64,000 nt of DNA, from NCBI RefSeq assembly GCF_009807005.1, contig NZ_WUBR01000003.1, forward strand, positions 62,001-126,000. The letters are read 5' to 3'. This DNA comes from Aurantiacibacter rhizosphaerae (GTDB lineage: Bacteria > Pseudomonadota > Alphaproteobacteria > Sphingomonadales > Sphingomonadaceae). Shown here one piece after another: positions 31,462-39,798 of the stretch. The notes under the pieces were generated by a model. The model was not told the DNA's origin. It saw nothing but the letters and a program-made list of their open reading frames with translations, and made no database searches. Positions within the stretch are counted from its first letter, which is position 1. Every line of letters starts with the position of its first letter. A program made the position numbers and the translations under genes.

Positions 31462-33726
31462 TTGGCAGACGAAAAAAACAACAGCTTCACGGCGCGCGAG
31501 GCACTGTTTTATCACGAGACTATCCGGCCAGGTAAGATAGAGATCATCGCGTCCAAGCCGATGACGACCCAGCGCGATCTTAGCCTGGCATATTCGCCCG
31601 GCGTCGCCGTTCCCGTGGAAGAAATCGCCCGTGATCCTTCGCTGGCTGCGCGATATACCGCACGCGCCAATCTGGTTGCCGTGATCTCCAACGGCACCGC
31701 CATCCTTGGCCTGGGCAATCTGGGCGCGCTGGCATCCAAGCCGGTGATGGAAGGCAAGGCCGTGCTGTTCAAACGCTTTGCCGACGTTGATTCCATCGAT
31801 ATCGAGCTGGACACCGAAGACCCCGAGAAATTCATCGAAGCCGTCGCCCTGATGGAGCCATCGTTCGGCGGCATCAATCTTGAGGATATCAAGGCGCCGG
31901 AATGCTTCATCATCGAGCAAGCCCTGCGTGAGCGGATGAATATCCCGATCATGCATGATGATCAGCACGGCACCGCCATTATCGCGGCGGCTGGCCTGAT
32001 CAATGCCGCCTATCTGACGGGCCGCGATCTGAAGGATTGCAGGATGGTGGTGAACGGGGCAGGCGCATCCGCGCTGGCCTGCACCGCGCTGATCAAATCG
32101 GTTGGCGTGCCGCATGAAAACGTGATCGTGTGTGACCGTTCTGGCCCGATCTATCCCGGCCGTGATGGCGTGGACCAGTGGAAGAGCGCCCATGCCGTGG
32201 AGACGGACGCGCGCAGCCTGGAAGAGGCGCTGGATGGCGCGGATATCTTCCTCGGCCTGTCAGCCGCTGGCGCGCTGAAGCCTGAATGGGTGAAGAAGAT
32301 GGCGGACAGCCCGATCATCTTTGCCATGGCCAATCCCACGCCCGAAATCATGCCGGACGAGGCAAAGGCCGTGCGCCCCGATGCCATCATCGCCACCGGG
32401 CGCAGCGATTTTCCCAACCAGGTGAACAACGTGCTGGGCTTCCCCTTCATCTTCCGCGGTGCGCTGGATGTGCGCGCAACCACGATCAATGAAGAGATGA
32501 AGGTCGCCGCAGCCCGCGCCATCGCCGAACTGGCGAGAGAGCGCGTGCCGGAAGAGGTGGCCGCGGCATATGGCATGAACCAGCAGTTCGGGCGGGAATA
32601 CATCATCCCCGCACCCTTCGATTCGCGCCTGATGGAACGGGTTTCCTGCGCCGTGGCAAAGGCGGCGATGGATTCCGGCGTGGCGCAGGATCCGATCAAG
32701 GATTTCGACGAATACACGCTGCGCCTGCGCAGCCGCCTGAACCCCACCACATCCGCGCTGACGCGGGTGTATGAGGATGCCAAGGCCAATCCGAAGCGCA
32801 TGGTGTTTGCCGAGGCGGAAGAGGACGTGGCGCTGCGGGCCGCAATCCAGTTCCGCGATTTCGGCTATGGCACGCCCATTCTCGTGGGCCGTACCGAACG
32901 GGTTCTGGAAAAGCTGCGAGAGCTGCAGGTGGACGATCCTGAAAGCTATGAAATCGCCAATTCGGCCAATTACGCCGAGATAGAGCCGATGGTGGAGTAC
33001 CTCTACAAGCGGCTGCAACGGCGCGGCTACACGGAACGTGACGTGCGCCGCATGGTGAACCAGGAACGCAATGTCTTTGCCGCCCTGCTGGTGGCGCTGG
33101 GCAAGGGTGACGGCATGATCACCGGCCTTACCCGCCCGTTCAGCCAGTCTGCGCGCGATATCGGCAAGGTTCTCGATTCCAAGGAAGGCGCAACGCCGTT
33201 CGGCATTCACATGGTGCTGGGCAAGAACCACACCACCTTCCTGGCAGATACCACCATCAACGAGCGGCCAACTGCCGAGCAGCTGGCGCATATCGCCAAG
33301 GAAACCGCTGCCGTTGCCACGCGCATGGGCCACGAACCGCGCGTCGCCTTCCTCTCCTATTCCACATTCGGCAATCCATCGGGCCAGTGGCTTGGCAATA
33401 TTCGCGATGCGGTTGCCATTCTGGATGCCGATGAAAGCGTGAATTTCGAATATGAGGGCGAGATGGCGCCGGACGCCGCGCTGAATGCCAAGGTGATGGA
33501 GCTGTATCCCTTCAGCCGCCTTTCAGGCCCTGCAAACGTGCTGATCCTGCCAGGTCTGCAGAGCGCCAATCTCTCTGCCAAGCTGCTGCGCGAATTGTCT
33601 GGCGATGCAGTGATCGGGCCGATGATGATCGGTTCGGAAAAGCCGGTGCAGATCGCCCCGATGACGTCCATCGCGCCCGATATTCTGACACTGGCCGTGC
33701 TGGCAAGCGCCGGGATCCTTGGATAA
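31462..33726 (+). CDS. maeB: NADP-dependent malic enzyme, MaeB type
   Basis: The protein decarboxylates malate to pyruvate. From a TTG at 31462, preceded by GGGAGA, it has 754 residues: the standard size of the alphaproteobacterial fusion enzyme. Domains are malic N-terminal (about 20-150, with YSPGVA), NAD(P)-binding (about 165-400, VVNGAGASALA), and a C-terminal phosphotransacetylase-like domain (about 430-750, VFAEAEEDVALRAA). The last is regulatory, not catalytic, in characterised enzymes. An upstream ATG at 31393 is possible but less well placed. Confidence 0.93.
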   Translation: MADEKNNSFTAREALFYHETIRPGKIEIIASKPMTTQRDLSLAYSPGVAVPVEEIARDPSLAARYTARANLVAVISNGTAILGLGNLGALASKPVMEGKAVLFKRFADVDSIDIELDTEDPEKFIEAVALMEPSFGGINLEDIKAPECFIIEQALRERMNIPIMHDDQHGTAIIAAAGLINAAYLTGRDLKDCRMVVNGAGASALACTALIKSVGVPHENVIVCDRSGPIYPGRDGVDQWKSAHAVETDARSLEEALDGADIFLGLSAAGALKPEWVKKMADSPIIFAMANPTPEIMPDEAKAVRPDAIIATGRSDFPNQVNNVLGFPFIFRGALDVRATTINEEMKVAAARAIAELARERVPEEVAAAYGMNQQFGREYIIPAPFDSRLMERVSCAVAKAAMDSGVAQDPIKDFDEYTLRLRSRLNPTTSALTRVYEDAKANPKRMVFAEAEEDVALRAAIQFRDFGYGTPILVGRTERVLEKLRELQVDDPESYEIANSANYAEIEPMVEYLYKRLQRRGYTERDVRRMVNQERNVFAALLVALGKGDGMITGLTRPFSQSARDIGKVLDSKEGATPFGIHMVLGKNHTTFLADTTINERPTAEQLAHIAKETAAVATRMGHEPRVAFLSYSTFGNPSGQWLGNIRDAVAILDADESVNFEYEGEMAPDAALNAKVMELYPFSRLSGPANVLILPGLQSANLSAKLLRELSGDAVIGPMMIGSEKPVQIAPMTSIAPDILTLAVLASAGILG

Positions 33727-33915
33727 GGAAGGGCCGGGCAAGGCCTTAATTCCGGGCCATCTTTTCAGAATATTATACCGCTTCGCTATCGTTCCACGGG
33801 ACGGGCGGAGCGGCCTGTCCCATCGCCATGGCCTGCCTGCATCCGGTTCATTTCGCAGCAAGCGGCGGGGCCGAATTGGCGGTTTGTGCATGTAACCCGC
33901 ACGAAAGGACAGATT

Positions 33916-34518
33916 ATGAAAAAGACAACCGCAGCTATCGCAATCATCATCGGCATGGCGGCAACGCCTGCCATGGCGCAGGATGCAGGGCCAGGCGGCC
34001 TCTATGTTGGTGTTATCGGCGGATACGAGGGGCTGAGCGTTGATTCGGATGACGGCGTCGTTACCGCAGATGGCGATTCCGCCGTCTATGGTGTGACGGC
34101 CGGATATGATCTTTCGCTGGGCAATGCCTTTGTCGGCGTGGAGGGTGAAATCTCCAAAAGCGGCGGTTCCACCGAATTTCCCAGCAATTTTGCCGGCGCT
34201 CGCGATGGGCTGGATACCGATGGGCAATATTACGTCGGCGCGCGCGCCGGTGTGGCCTTGACCCCCGGCATCGCCGCCTATGGCAAGGTAGGCTATACCG
34301 CGCTGGATACGCGCGCCTTCACCTCCTCAGGATCGCTGACGGAGCTGGAAGAGAACGCCGATGGCATCCGCTTTGGCGGCGGTTTGCAGATCCAGCTACC
34401 CGGCCCGCTGGAAGCGCGCGTCGAATACCGCCGATCGCAATATAACGATGTTGGCGATGCGGACTTTGGCGATGCCACCACCGATCAGGTTGTCGCAGGC
34501 GTCGGCCTTCGCTTCTAA
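33916..34518 (+). CDS. Outer membrane beta-barrel (porin-like) protein
   Basis: The 200-residue protein has a signal peptide (MKKTTAAIAIIIGMAATPAMA) and an eight-stranded barrel pattern: GLYVGVIGGYEG at the start, GYDLSLGNAFVGVEGEI, repeated alternation, and the terminal VVAGVGLRF with aromatic last residue for BamA recognition. It resembles the OmpA-barrel/Opa-like outer membrane family (PF13505). The ATG at 33916 with AAAGGA upstream is preferred over one ten codons earlier. Confidence 0.85.
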   Translation: MKKTTAAIAIIIGMAATPAMAQDAGPGGLYVGVIGGYEGLSVDSDDGVVTADGDSAVYGVTAGYDLSLGNAFVGVEGEISKSGGSTEFPSNFAGARDGLDTDGQYYVGARAGVALTPGIAAYGKVGYTALDTRAFTSSGSLTELEENADGIRFGGGLQIQLPGPLEARVEYRRSQYNDVGDADFGDATTDQVVAGVGLRF

Positions 34519-34532
34519 ACTTCGTACAACGA

Positions 34533-34558
34533 GGGGCCGCTGTGCAGATGGCGGCCCC
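34533..34558. terminator. Convergent hairpin between the barrel gene and trmB
   Basis: A perfect 8-bp stem (GGGGCCGC 34533-34540 with 34551-34558) and 10-nt loop between two convergent stop codons. There is no T-tract, so it may be a weak bidirectional terminator. Confidence 0.45.
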
Positions 34559-34574
34559 GCATTACCTGCCCGCC

Positions 34575-35276
34575 CTATTTACGGCGGTAGCGGAAGTACC
34601 AGACTTCGTGCCCCATCTTCGTGCGGGCCTTGTTCTCATAGCGGGTTTCAGACCAGCCCGACGGGCGATTGCGGAAGGCGTCCGGCCCGTCTGCCACCCA
34701 TTCGAACACATCGGTAAACCGGCGCATCACCATCAGCGCGTGGCGCACATAGATCGGGTGATCGGTGCCAAAGCGGAATTCGCCGCCGGGTTTCAGCTTG
34801 TCCGCGATCATTTGCACCGGGCCATCGTTCATCATCCGCCGCTTGGCATGGCGCGCTTTTGGCCACGGATCGGGATGCAGCAGATAGGCCATGGTCAGCG
34901 CGCCATCGGGCACGCGGCCCAGCACTTCCAGCGCGTCTCCAGCGTGCAGGCGGACATTCGCCAGCTTGCCATCGCGGATATGCGTCAGCGCCTGCGCCAC
35001 GCCGTTGATAAAGGGTTCTGCACCGATGAAGCCGTGATTGGGCAGCAGGTCCGCGCGGTAGGCCAGGTGCTCTCCGCCGCCGAAGCCGATCTCGAAATGC
35101 AGCGGGCAATCCTCGCCAAACAGGCGCTGCGCCGTAACCGGGCCTTCATCGGGCACGGAAATCTTGGGCAGGAAGCTGTCGACCAGATCCTGCTGCTGCG
35201 CGCGCAGCGGCTTGCCGATGGATCGGCCATATAGCCGTTTGAGCGTAGTGGGATCGCCGTCCTTGTGGGCTGTCAT
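34575..35276 (-). CDS. trmB: tRNA (guanine-N7)-methyltransferase
   Basis: The 233-residue SAM-dependent enzyme methylates G46 of tRNAs. Seen are FEIGFGGGEHL (SAM loop), FIGAEPFINGV, and the nearly diagnostic HPDPWPKARHAKRR. The C-terminal TRYENKA step is also typical. The ATG at 35276 (MTAHKDGDP) is chosen; the frame is open a further 25 codons with another ATG at 35321. It may share a leader with metK elsewhere in other genomes, but here metK is 18 kb away. Confidence 0.93.
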   Translation of the reverse strand: MTAHKDGDPTTLKRLYGRSIGKPLRAQQQDLVDSFLPKISVPDEGPVTAQRLFGEDCPLHFEIGFGGGEHLAYRADLLPNHGFIGAEPFINGVAQALTHIRDGKLANVRLHAGDALEVLGRVPDGALTMAYLLHPDPWPKARHAKRRMMNDGPVQMIADKLKPGGEFRFGTDHPIYVRHALMVMRRFTDVFEWVADGPDAFRNRPSGWSETRYENKARTKMGHEVWYFRYRRK

Positions 35277-35376
35277 GTCGCGCTCGCTAGAGGGGGCAGG
35301 CGGGTCTTGTCCAGATGGCATGTGAAAGCGCTGGGGGTTGAGCAGCGCCATCGCTCTCGGCTAGGCGCGCGAGGAC

Positions 35377-36588
35377 ATGGATCAGGCACTCAATCTTTTC
35401 GACGCGCAACCGGTGTGGGCGCAATCGGCCATCGGGCTTGTCGCCCTTGCGCTGGTGGCGCTGGCGGTGAACTTCCTGCTGAAAAAGGTGCTGCTGCGGC
35501 TGGCCGCGCCCTTTCTCGATACGCGCACGCTGACGGCAGACCGGGCCGCCGCGCGGCTGGCCACGGTGGCGCCGCTGCTGATCATTGCCAACGGCATCGA
35601 CCTGGTCCCCTATCTCTATCCCTTCGTGCGCACTTTCGTGCACAATATCGCGATGGCCAGCGTGGTGCTGAGCGTGGCGATGGCGATCAGCAAGGGGCTG
35701 GATTACGTCAACGAGCTGTATGAGCGGCAGCCGCAGGCGAAGAACAAGCCGATCAAGGGCTATGTCCAGGTCCTGAAGATCGTTGTCTATTGCGCCGCTG
35801 CCATACTGGCGATTGCCGCGCTGATCGAACAGTCGCCGCTGCTGCTGCTATCGGGTCTTGGCGCAATGGCGGCCGTGCTGCTGCTGGTGTTCAAGGACAC
35901 GATCCTCTCGCTGGTGGCATCCGTGCAATTGTCCAGCAACGATATGCTGCGCGTGGGCGACTGGATCGAGATGCCATCCATGAATGCCGATGGCGACGTG
36001 ATCGATATCGCCCTGCACACGGTGAAGGTGCAGAATTTCGACAAGACGATCACCACCATTCCCACCTATCGGCTGATCGGTGACAGCTACAAGAACTGGC
36101 GCGGCATGCAGGATGCAGGCGGACGCCGCATCAAGCGCGCCCTGCCGCTGGACCAGAACTCCGTCCGCTTCATGACGCAGGAGGAGGTGGAGGAGATCAG
36201 CCGTTTTCGCCTGCTTTCCGATTACCTGGTGGATAAGGACAAGGAGCTGGCCGAATGGAACGCGCGGGAGCTGGCTGGAAACAGCAATCCCGTGAACGCC
36301 CGGCGGATCACCAATATCGGCACCTTCCGCGCCTATGTGATCGCCTATCTGCGAGCCCATTCGGAATTGAAGGGTGCAGGCTTCACCCTGCTGGTGCGTC
36401 AGCTGGACCCCACGCCGCAGGGGCTGCCGCTGGAAATCTATTGCTTTGCCGACACCACCGACTGGAACGAGTTCGAGCGGATCCAGGCCGATGTGTTCGA
36501 CCACCTGATTGCCATACTGCCAGAATTCGGCCTGCGCCTGTTTCAGGAACCGAGCGGGCTGGACCTGCAGGGTCTCAAATCCGTCTGA
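35377..36588 (+). CDS. MscS-family mechanosensitive channel (YbdG-like)
   Basis: The 403-residue protein has three to five membrane helices in the first 190 residues, the pore-helix segment LGAMAAVLLLVFKDTILSLVASVQL, the beta domain with VGDWIEMPSMNADGDVIDIALHTVKVQNFDKTI, and a longer C-terminal domain (RALPLDQNSVRFM onward). This order matches the larger YbdG/MscM subgroup rather than MscS itself. It would open under hypo-osmotic tension. Confidence 0.88.
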   Translation: MDQALNLFDAQPVWAQSAIGLVALALVALAVNFLLKKVLLRLAAPFLDTRTLTADRAAARLATVAPLLIIANGIDLVPYLYPFVRTFVHNIAMASVVLSVAMAISKGLDYVNELYERQPQAKNKPIKGYVQVLKIVVYCAAAILAIAALIEQSPLLLLSGLGAMAAVLLLVFKDTILSLVASVQLSSNDMLRVGDWIEMPSMNADGDVIDIALHTVKVQNFDKTITTIPTYRLIGDSYKNWRGMQDAGGRRIKRALPLDQNSVRFMTQEEVEEISRFRLLSDYLVDKDKELAEWNARELAGNSNPVNARRITNIGTFRAYVIAYLRAHSELKGAGFTLLVRQLDPTPQGLPLEIYCFADTTDWNEFERIQADVFDHLIAILPEFGLRLFQEPSGLDLQGLKSV

Positions 36589-36604
36589 GCCGCGCTGCGA
36601 CCGG

Positions 36605-37708
36605 TCAGTCGGCCTGTCTCTCCAGCCAGGCTTGCGCCCAGGCTATCTCGTCCGCGACACCGCCTTCGGGGAAGGGCACATCGGGCTGAACGCCCACATT
36701 GTCGAACGGTTCTTCCGGCAGGCGCATGGATCGTGTCATCGGCCACGCAAGTTCGAAATCGCCCGATGGCGCGGGTGCTGTCAGGACGTTGGAATAATCG
36801 ATCACGCCCGCCGTCGGTCCGCCCAGCAGGCTTACCTTGTAACTGGCGCGGGCATCGATGGCGAACTGGTCTCCCGATGATCCCGCGCCCTCGGCCAATA
36901 TGCCAACACGCCGTGGAAATTCATAGATCTGCGGATAGGTTACGATCTGGAAGCCGCCTTCGGCCAAAGGCACGAAATCACTGTCTGACGCCGCTGCACG
37001 GTCCAGCACGTTCTGCACGAAATCGTGCACTTCCGGAGGATATTCGCCTTCGTCGATATTGGCCTGCAGCGATGCAAGATTGCGCGGTGTATCGCGCAGT
37101 TCCACGCCGATCTGATAGATGGGGCGCGTATAGAGGTAGCTCATCAGCCGCTGATACATACTGTCCGATCCGCCATTGTTGCCACGCAGGTCAATCAGCA
37201 GGTTCGGCGTCGAGGTGATCGTTTCGTGATGCTCTTCCAGTAAATCCTCGAACTCTTCCAGATACTCTATGTGGAATGTTGGCACGCGCAGAAGCACCGT
37301 GTCGGGCGACAGGCGGCGAAAGGCAAATTCGTTACCCGGTGAAGGCGTGAAATTGCGAGAAGCGCTGTCGTCACCTTCATCAGCCCAAGGATTGGGCGGC
37401 GAGACGATATTGCTCCGTATGCTGATATGGTCATCCTCGAACCAGTCGAGGATGGCGGCCAGCGCCCACATGCGCGCTTCGGGATTTTCGGCAATGCGCT
37501 GGCGGGCAATGGCCACCGCGCTTTCAAATTCAGCCTCTTTACCGTCCGCCGTCTTCGTTTCCCAACCTGCGTAATCGGTGCGCAGCACATCGAGGACGAA
37601 ATCGATGTCATCATCATAGGCAGTTGTCTGCGCCATGGCGGCAACGGGCGTCAGCAGGATTGCCAGGGCGGCGAGCAAGGCCCTGATGTGCCAGTGAATC
37701 GTTTTCAT
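36605..37708 (-). CDS. S41 family peptidase, secreted
   Basis: The 367-residue protein has a signal peptide ending VAAMAQ and the C-terminal-processing-peptidase core: LLRVPTF, NLLIDLRGNNGGSDS, and GILAEGAGSSGDQFA, where the serine after AGS is the likely nucleophile. It lacks an obvious PDZ domain, as in shorter S41 members. It probably acts in the periplasm or outside. The ATG giving MKTIHWH follows a poor but plausible leader; the longer frame overlaps the ctrA terminator. Confidence 0.8.
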   Translation of the reverse strand: MKTIHWHIRALLAALAILLTPVAAMAQTTAYDDDIDFVLDVLRTDYAGWETKTADGKEAEFESAVAIARQRIAENPEARMWALAAILDWFEDDHISIRSNIVSPPNPWADEGDDSASRNFTPSPGNEFAFRRLSPDTVLLRVPTFHIEYLEEFEDLLEEHHETITSTPNLLIDLRGNNGGSDSMYQRLMSYLYTRPIYQIGVELRDTPRNLASLQANIDEGEYPPEVHDFVQNVLDRAAASDSDFVPLAEGGFQIVTYPQIYEFPRRVGILAEGAGSSGDQFAIDARASYKVSLLGGPTAGVIDYSNVLTAPAPSGDFELAWPMTRSMRLPEEPFDNVGVQPDVPFPEGGVADEIAWAQAWLERQAD

Positions 37709-37767
37709 CCCCCTTTTATGCGCCCGCTTTTGAAAATCTTGAAAACAATTTTGCAGCGGACAAGACA

Positions 37768-37798
37768 AGGCCCCGGAAACGCAATGCTTCCGGGGCCT
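37768..37798 (-). terminator. Hairpin terminator after ctrA
   Basis: A perfect 11-bp stem (AGGCCCCGGAA at 37768-37778 with its complement at 37788-37798) with a 9-nt loop lies 44 bp past the ctrA stop on the minus strand. The following bases are only moderately T-rich. Confidence 0.65.
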
Positions 37799-37842
37799 CG
37801 ATACTCTCGTCCAAGAGTTGTTCGTCAGTTTCGTGGCAAGCG

Positions 37843-38544
37843 TCAGGCTGCCTCGGTTTCCTCGGCAGCATCGGGATCGCGCAGCACGTAGCCGCGGCCC
37901 CACACCGTTTCGATGTAGTTCTCACCGCCGCATGCGCTGGAAAGCTTCTTGCGCAGCTTGCAGATGAACACGTCGATGATCTTCAGTTCCGGCTCGTCCA
38001 TGCCGCCATAAAGGTGGTTCAGGAACATTTCCTTGGTCAGCGTGGTGCCCTTGCGCAGGCTGAGCAGTTCCAGCATCGCGTATTCCTTGCCCGTCAGGTG
38101 AACGCGGGCACCGTCGACTTCCACGGTCTTGGCATCCAGGTTCACGGCCAGCTTGCCGGTGCGGATGATCGACTGGCTGTGGCCCTTAGAACGGCGCACA
38201 ACGGCGTGAATGCGGGCAACCAGCTCGTCCCGGTGGAAAGGCTTGGTCACGTAATCATCGGCGCCAAAGCCGAAGGAGCGGATCTTGCTATCCATCTCGG
38301 CAATGCCGGAAAGGATAAGGACCGGGGTCTGTACCTTGGCAACGCGCAGCTTCTTCAGCACGTCATACCCGTGCATATCCGGCAGGTTCAGGTCCAGCAG
38401 GATGATATCGTAATCATACAGCTTGCCCAGATCGAGGCCTTCCTCGCCAAGGTCCGTCGAATAGACATTGAAGCCTTCGGTGGTGAGCATCAGCTCGATT
38501 GCCTTTGCCGTTGTCGGCTCGTCTTCGATCAACAGAACGCGCAT
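37843..38544 (-). CDS. ctrA: Cell-cycle response regulator CtrA
   Basis: The 233-residue protein has a receiver domain with phosphoryl acceptor Asp51 (ILLDLNLPD) and an OmpR-type winged helix. MRVLLIEDE at the start, [25 protein letters not shown] and [17 protein letters not shown] are all characteristic of CtrA. It is the master regulator of the alphaproteobacterial cell cycle, acting on TTAA-N7-TTAA sites; in sphingomonads it also controls motility. The ATG seven codons into the frame is chosen by homology to MRVLLIEDE. DivK, in this window, acts upstream of it. Confidence 0.96.
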   Translation of the reverse strand: MRVLLIEDEPTTAKAIELMLTTEGFNVYSTDLGEEGLDLGKLYDYDIILLDLNLPDMHGYDVLKKLRVAKVQTPVLILSGIAEMDSKIRSFGFGADDYVTKPFHRDELVARIHAVVRRSKGHSQSIIRTGKLAVNLDAKTVEVDGARVHLTGKEYAMLELLSLRKGTTLTKEMFLNHLYGGMDEPELKIIDVFICKLRKKLSSACGGENYIETVWGRGYVLRDPDAAEETEAA

Positions 38545-38862
38545 TGTGTCAAACCCCTTCATGTCCCCGCAGGTGACCTCCGGCCAGGAGGTGTTGCCTG
38601 TTATTAACCACGCAACTTCTCACCAAAAAAGGTTAACAAAGAGTTTCAGCTGTTAAGACTTTGTGGGTGCGCCCTTTTGGTTACAGTGCCTTGAGCGGCT
38701 TTTCAGGGTCATTTTTCCAGCCGTAAGCCGCCCGTTTTACGGATAGAATAGCGCCGCATCTGGCAAGGCGCGGCGGCGCGCGGCCCGCCGTTAAGGGGTT
38801 GGCCGCCAGCCGTTAAGATCGCGGGCGGCGGCCGATGTTCACCAATGCTGTTTGCCGGGCGA
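38545..38862 (-). promoter_or_regulatory. ctrA upstream region with CtrA-like half-sites
   Basis: This 318-bp gap holds no gene. On the plus strand it contains TTAACC (around 38600), GTTAAC (around 38630), GTTAAG (around 38650) and two copies of GCCGTTAAG (38787-38795 and 38809-38817, 22 bp apart). CtrA binds TTAACC-type half-sites in its own promoter in Caulobacter. No GANTC methylation site occurs here, unlike the Caulobacter P1 promoter. Confidence 0.4.
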
Positions 38863-39798
38863 TTACAGGCGCAGGGTGAGCGAGACGAGAGCCTGGACGT
38901 AATCATAGCCGGAGCCGACAACCGCATTATTGCCGGGCGTCTGCGAATAGATGGCCTCTCCCGAAATCGTCAGATTGCTATCCGGAGGGCTGACGACGCG
39001 AAGCTGCGCGAAGTTGGATTGCTGCCAATCCGTGCCGGTGCTGCGCTGCGCGCCGATGCCGCCTGCCGCAAGCAGCTGCCAGCCATCCACAAAGCGCCTG
39101 ACCTGCACGACGGGCAGGATCTGTCCGTAATCCTCTGGTGAGAAGTAATCGAATTCGCCCGGCACCGTGCTGTGAAAATAGCGCGTGCGCAGCTGTGCGC
39201 TGATGCCAAGATCGCTATCCACCACGTGGACATAGTTTCCGCGCAGATGCAGGCGAACATTGTCGCCGGTAAACTCCTGCACGCCGCCCAGCACGGTGAA
39301 AATGTTGTTCTCGTCAGCCGGCAGATCGACCGCCGCGCCGATGAAGGTGGTGTAAATGCCTTCATCAAGCCCGCGCGGCGTTTCCACGATGTCCCGCTCG
39401 ATGAAGGCTTCCTTGCGGAACTTCGAAGTGTCGTTGATGGAGGCTGCACCGATGATCGTGTCGCCATCCGTGCCAACGCGCGCGGACCATTCCACATTGC
39501 CGCCGCGGTCCGCCATTTGCAGGAACACGCGTTCACGCTCCACCGTGCCCCGGCCCAGCGGATCGTACCACGCCTTTTCCACGCGCACGCCAAGGCGGCT
39601 GCCGTCAGGATCGTTGCGCAGGTCAAAATCGCCGGCAACGCGCAGCACGCTGGTATCGTCGCTGTCGCTGGATACGAACACCTCAGTACCGATGGCAGGA
39701 CGGATTGCGGAACCGGCATCGGCACCGTCCTGCGCCATGGCGGGCGCGGCCAGCGTGAGAAGGCCGATCAGGCTTGCTGATTTCGGTAAGTAATTCAC
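38863..39798 (-). CDS. Outer membrane beta-barrel protein coupled to a glycosyltransferase
   Basis: The 311-residue protein has a signal peptide (about 22 residues, ending PAMAQ) and a barrel pattern: many strands with alternate polar and hydrophobic residues, acidic turns and a terminal leucine-rich strand (VQALVSLTLRL). The GTG at 39798 overlaps the upstream glycosyltransferase stop (GTGA), so expression is coupled; the longer open frame before it only shadows that gene. I infer an export or modification role for the polysaccharide made by its partner. It has no detectable TPR domain, unlike PgaA or BcsC. Confidence 0.65.
   Translation of the reverse strand: MNYLPKSASLIGLLTLAAPAMAQDGADAGSAIRPAIGTEVFVSSDSDDTSVLRVAGDFDLRNDPDGSRLGVRVEKAWYDPLGRGTVERERVFLQMADRGGNVEWSARVGTDGDTIIGAASINDTSKFRKEAFIERDIVETPRGLDEGIYTTFIGAAVDLPADENNIFTVLGGVQEFTGDNVRLHLRGNYVHVVDSDLGISAQLRTRYFHSTVPGEFDYFSPEDYGQILPVVQVRRFVDGWQLLAAGGIGAQRSTGTDWQQSNFAQLRVVSPPDSNLTISGEAIYSQTPGNNAVVGSGYDYVQALVSLTLRL

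Noticed and set aside
33727-33790. Terminator after the malic enzyme gene
   Set aside because: The GC-rich stretch does not form a proper stem (arms are not complementary in the required order).
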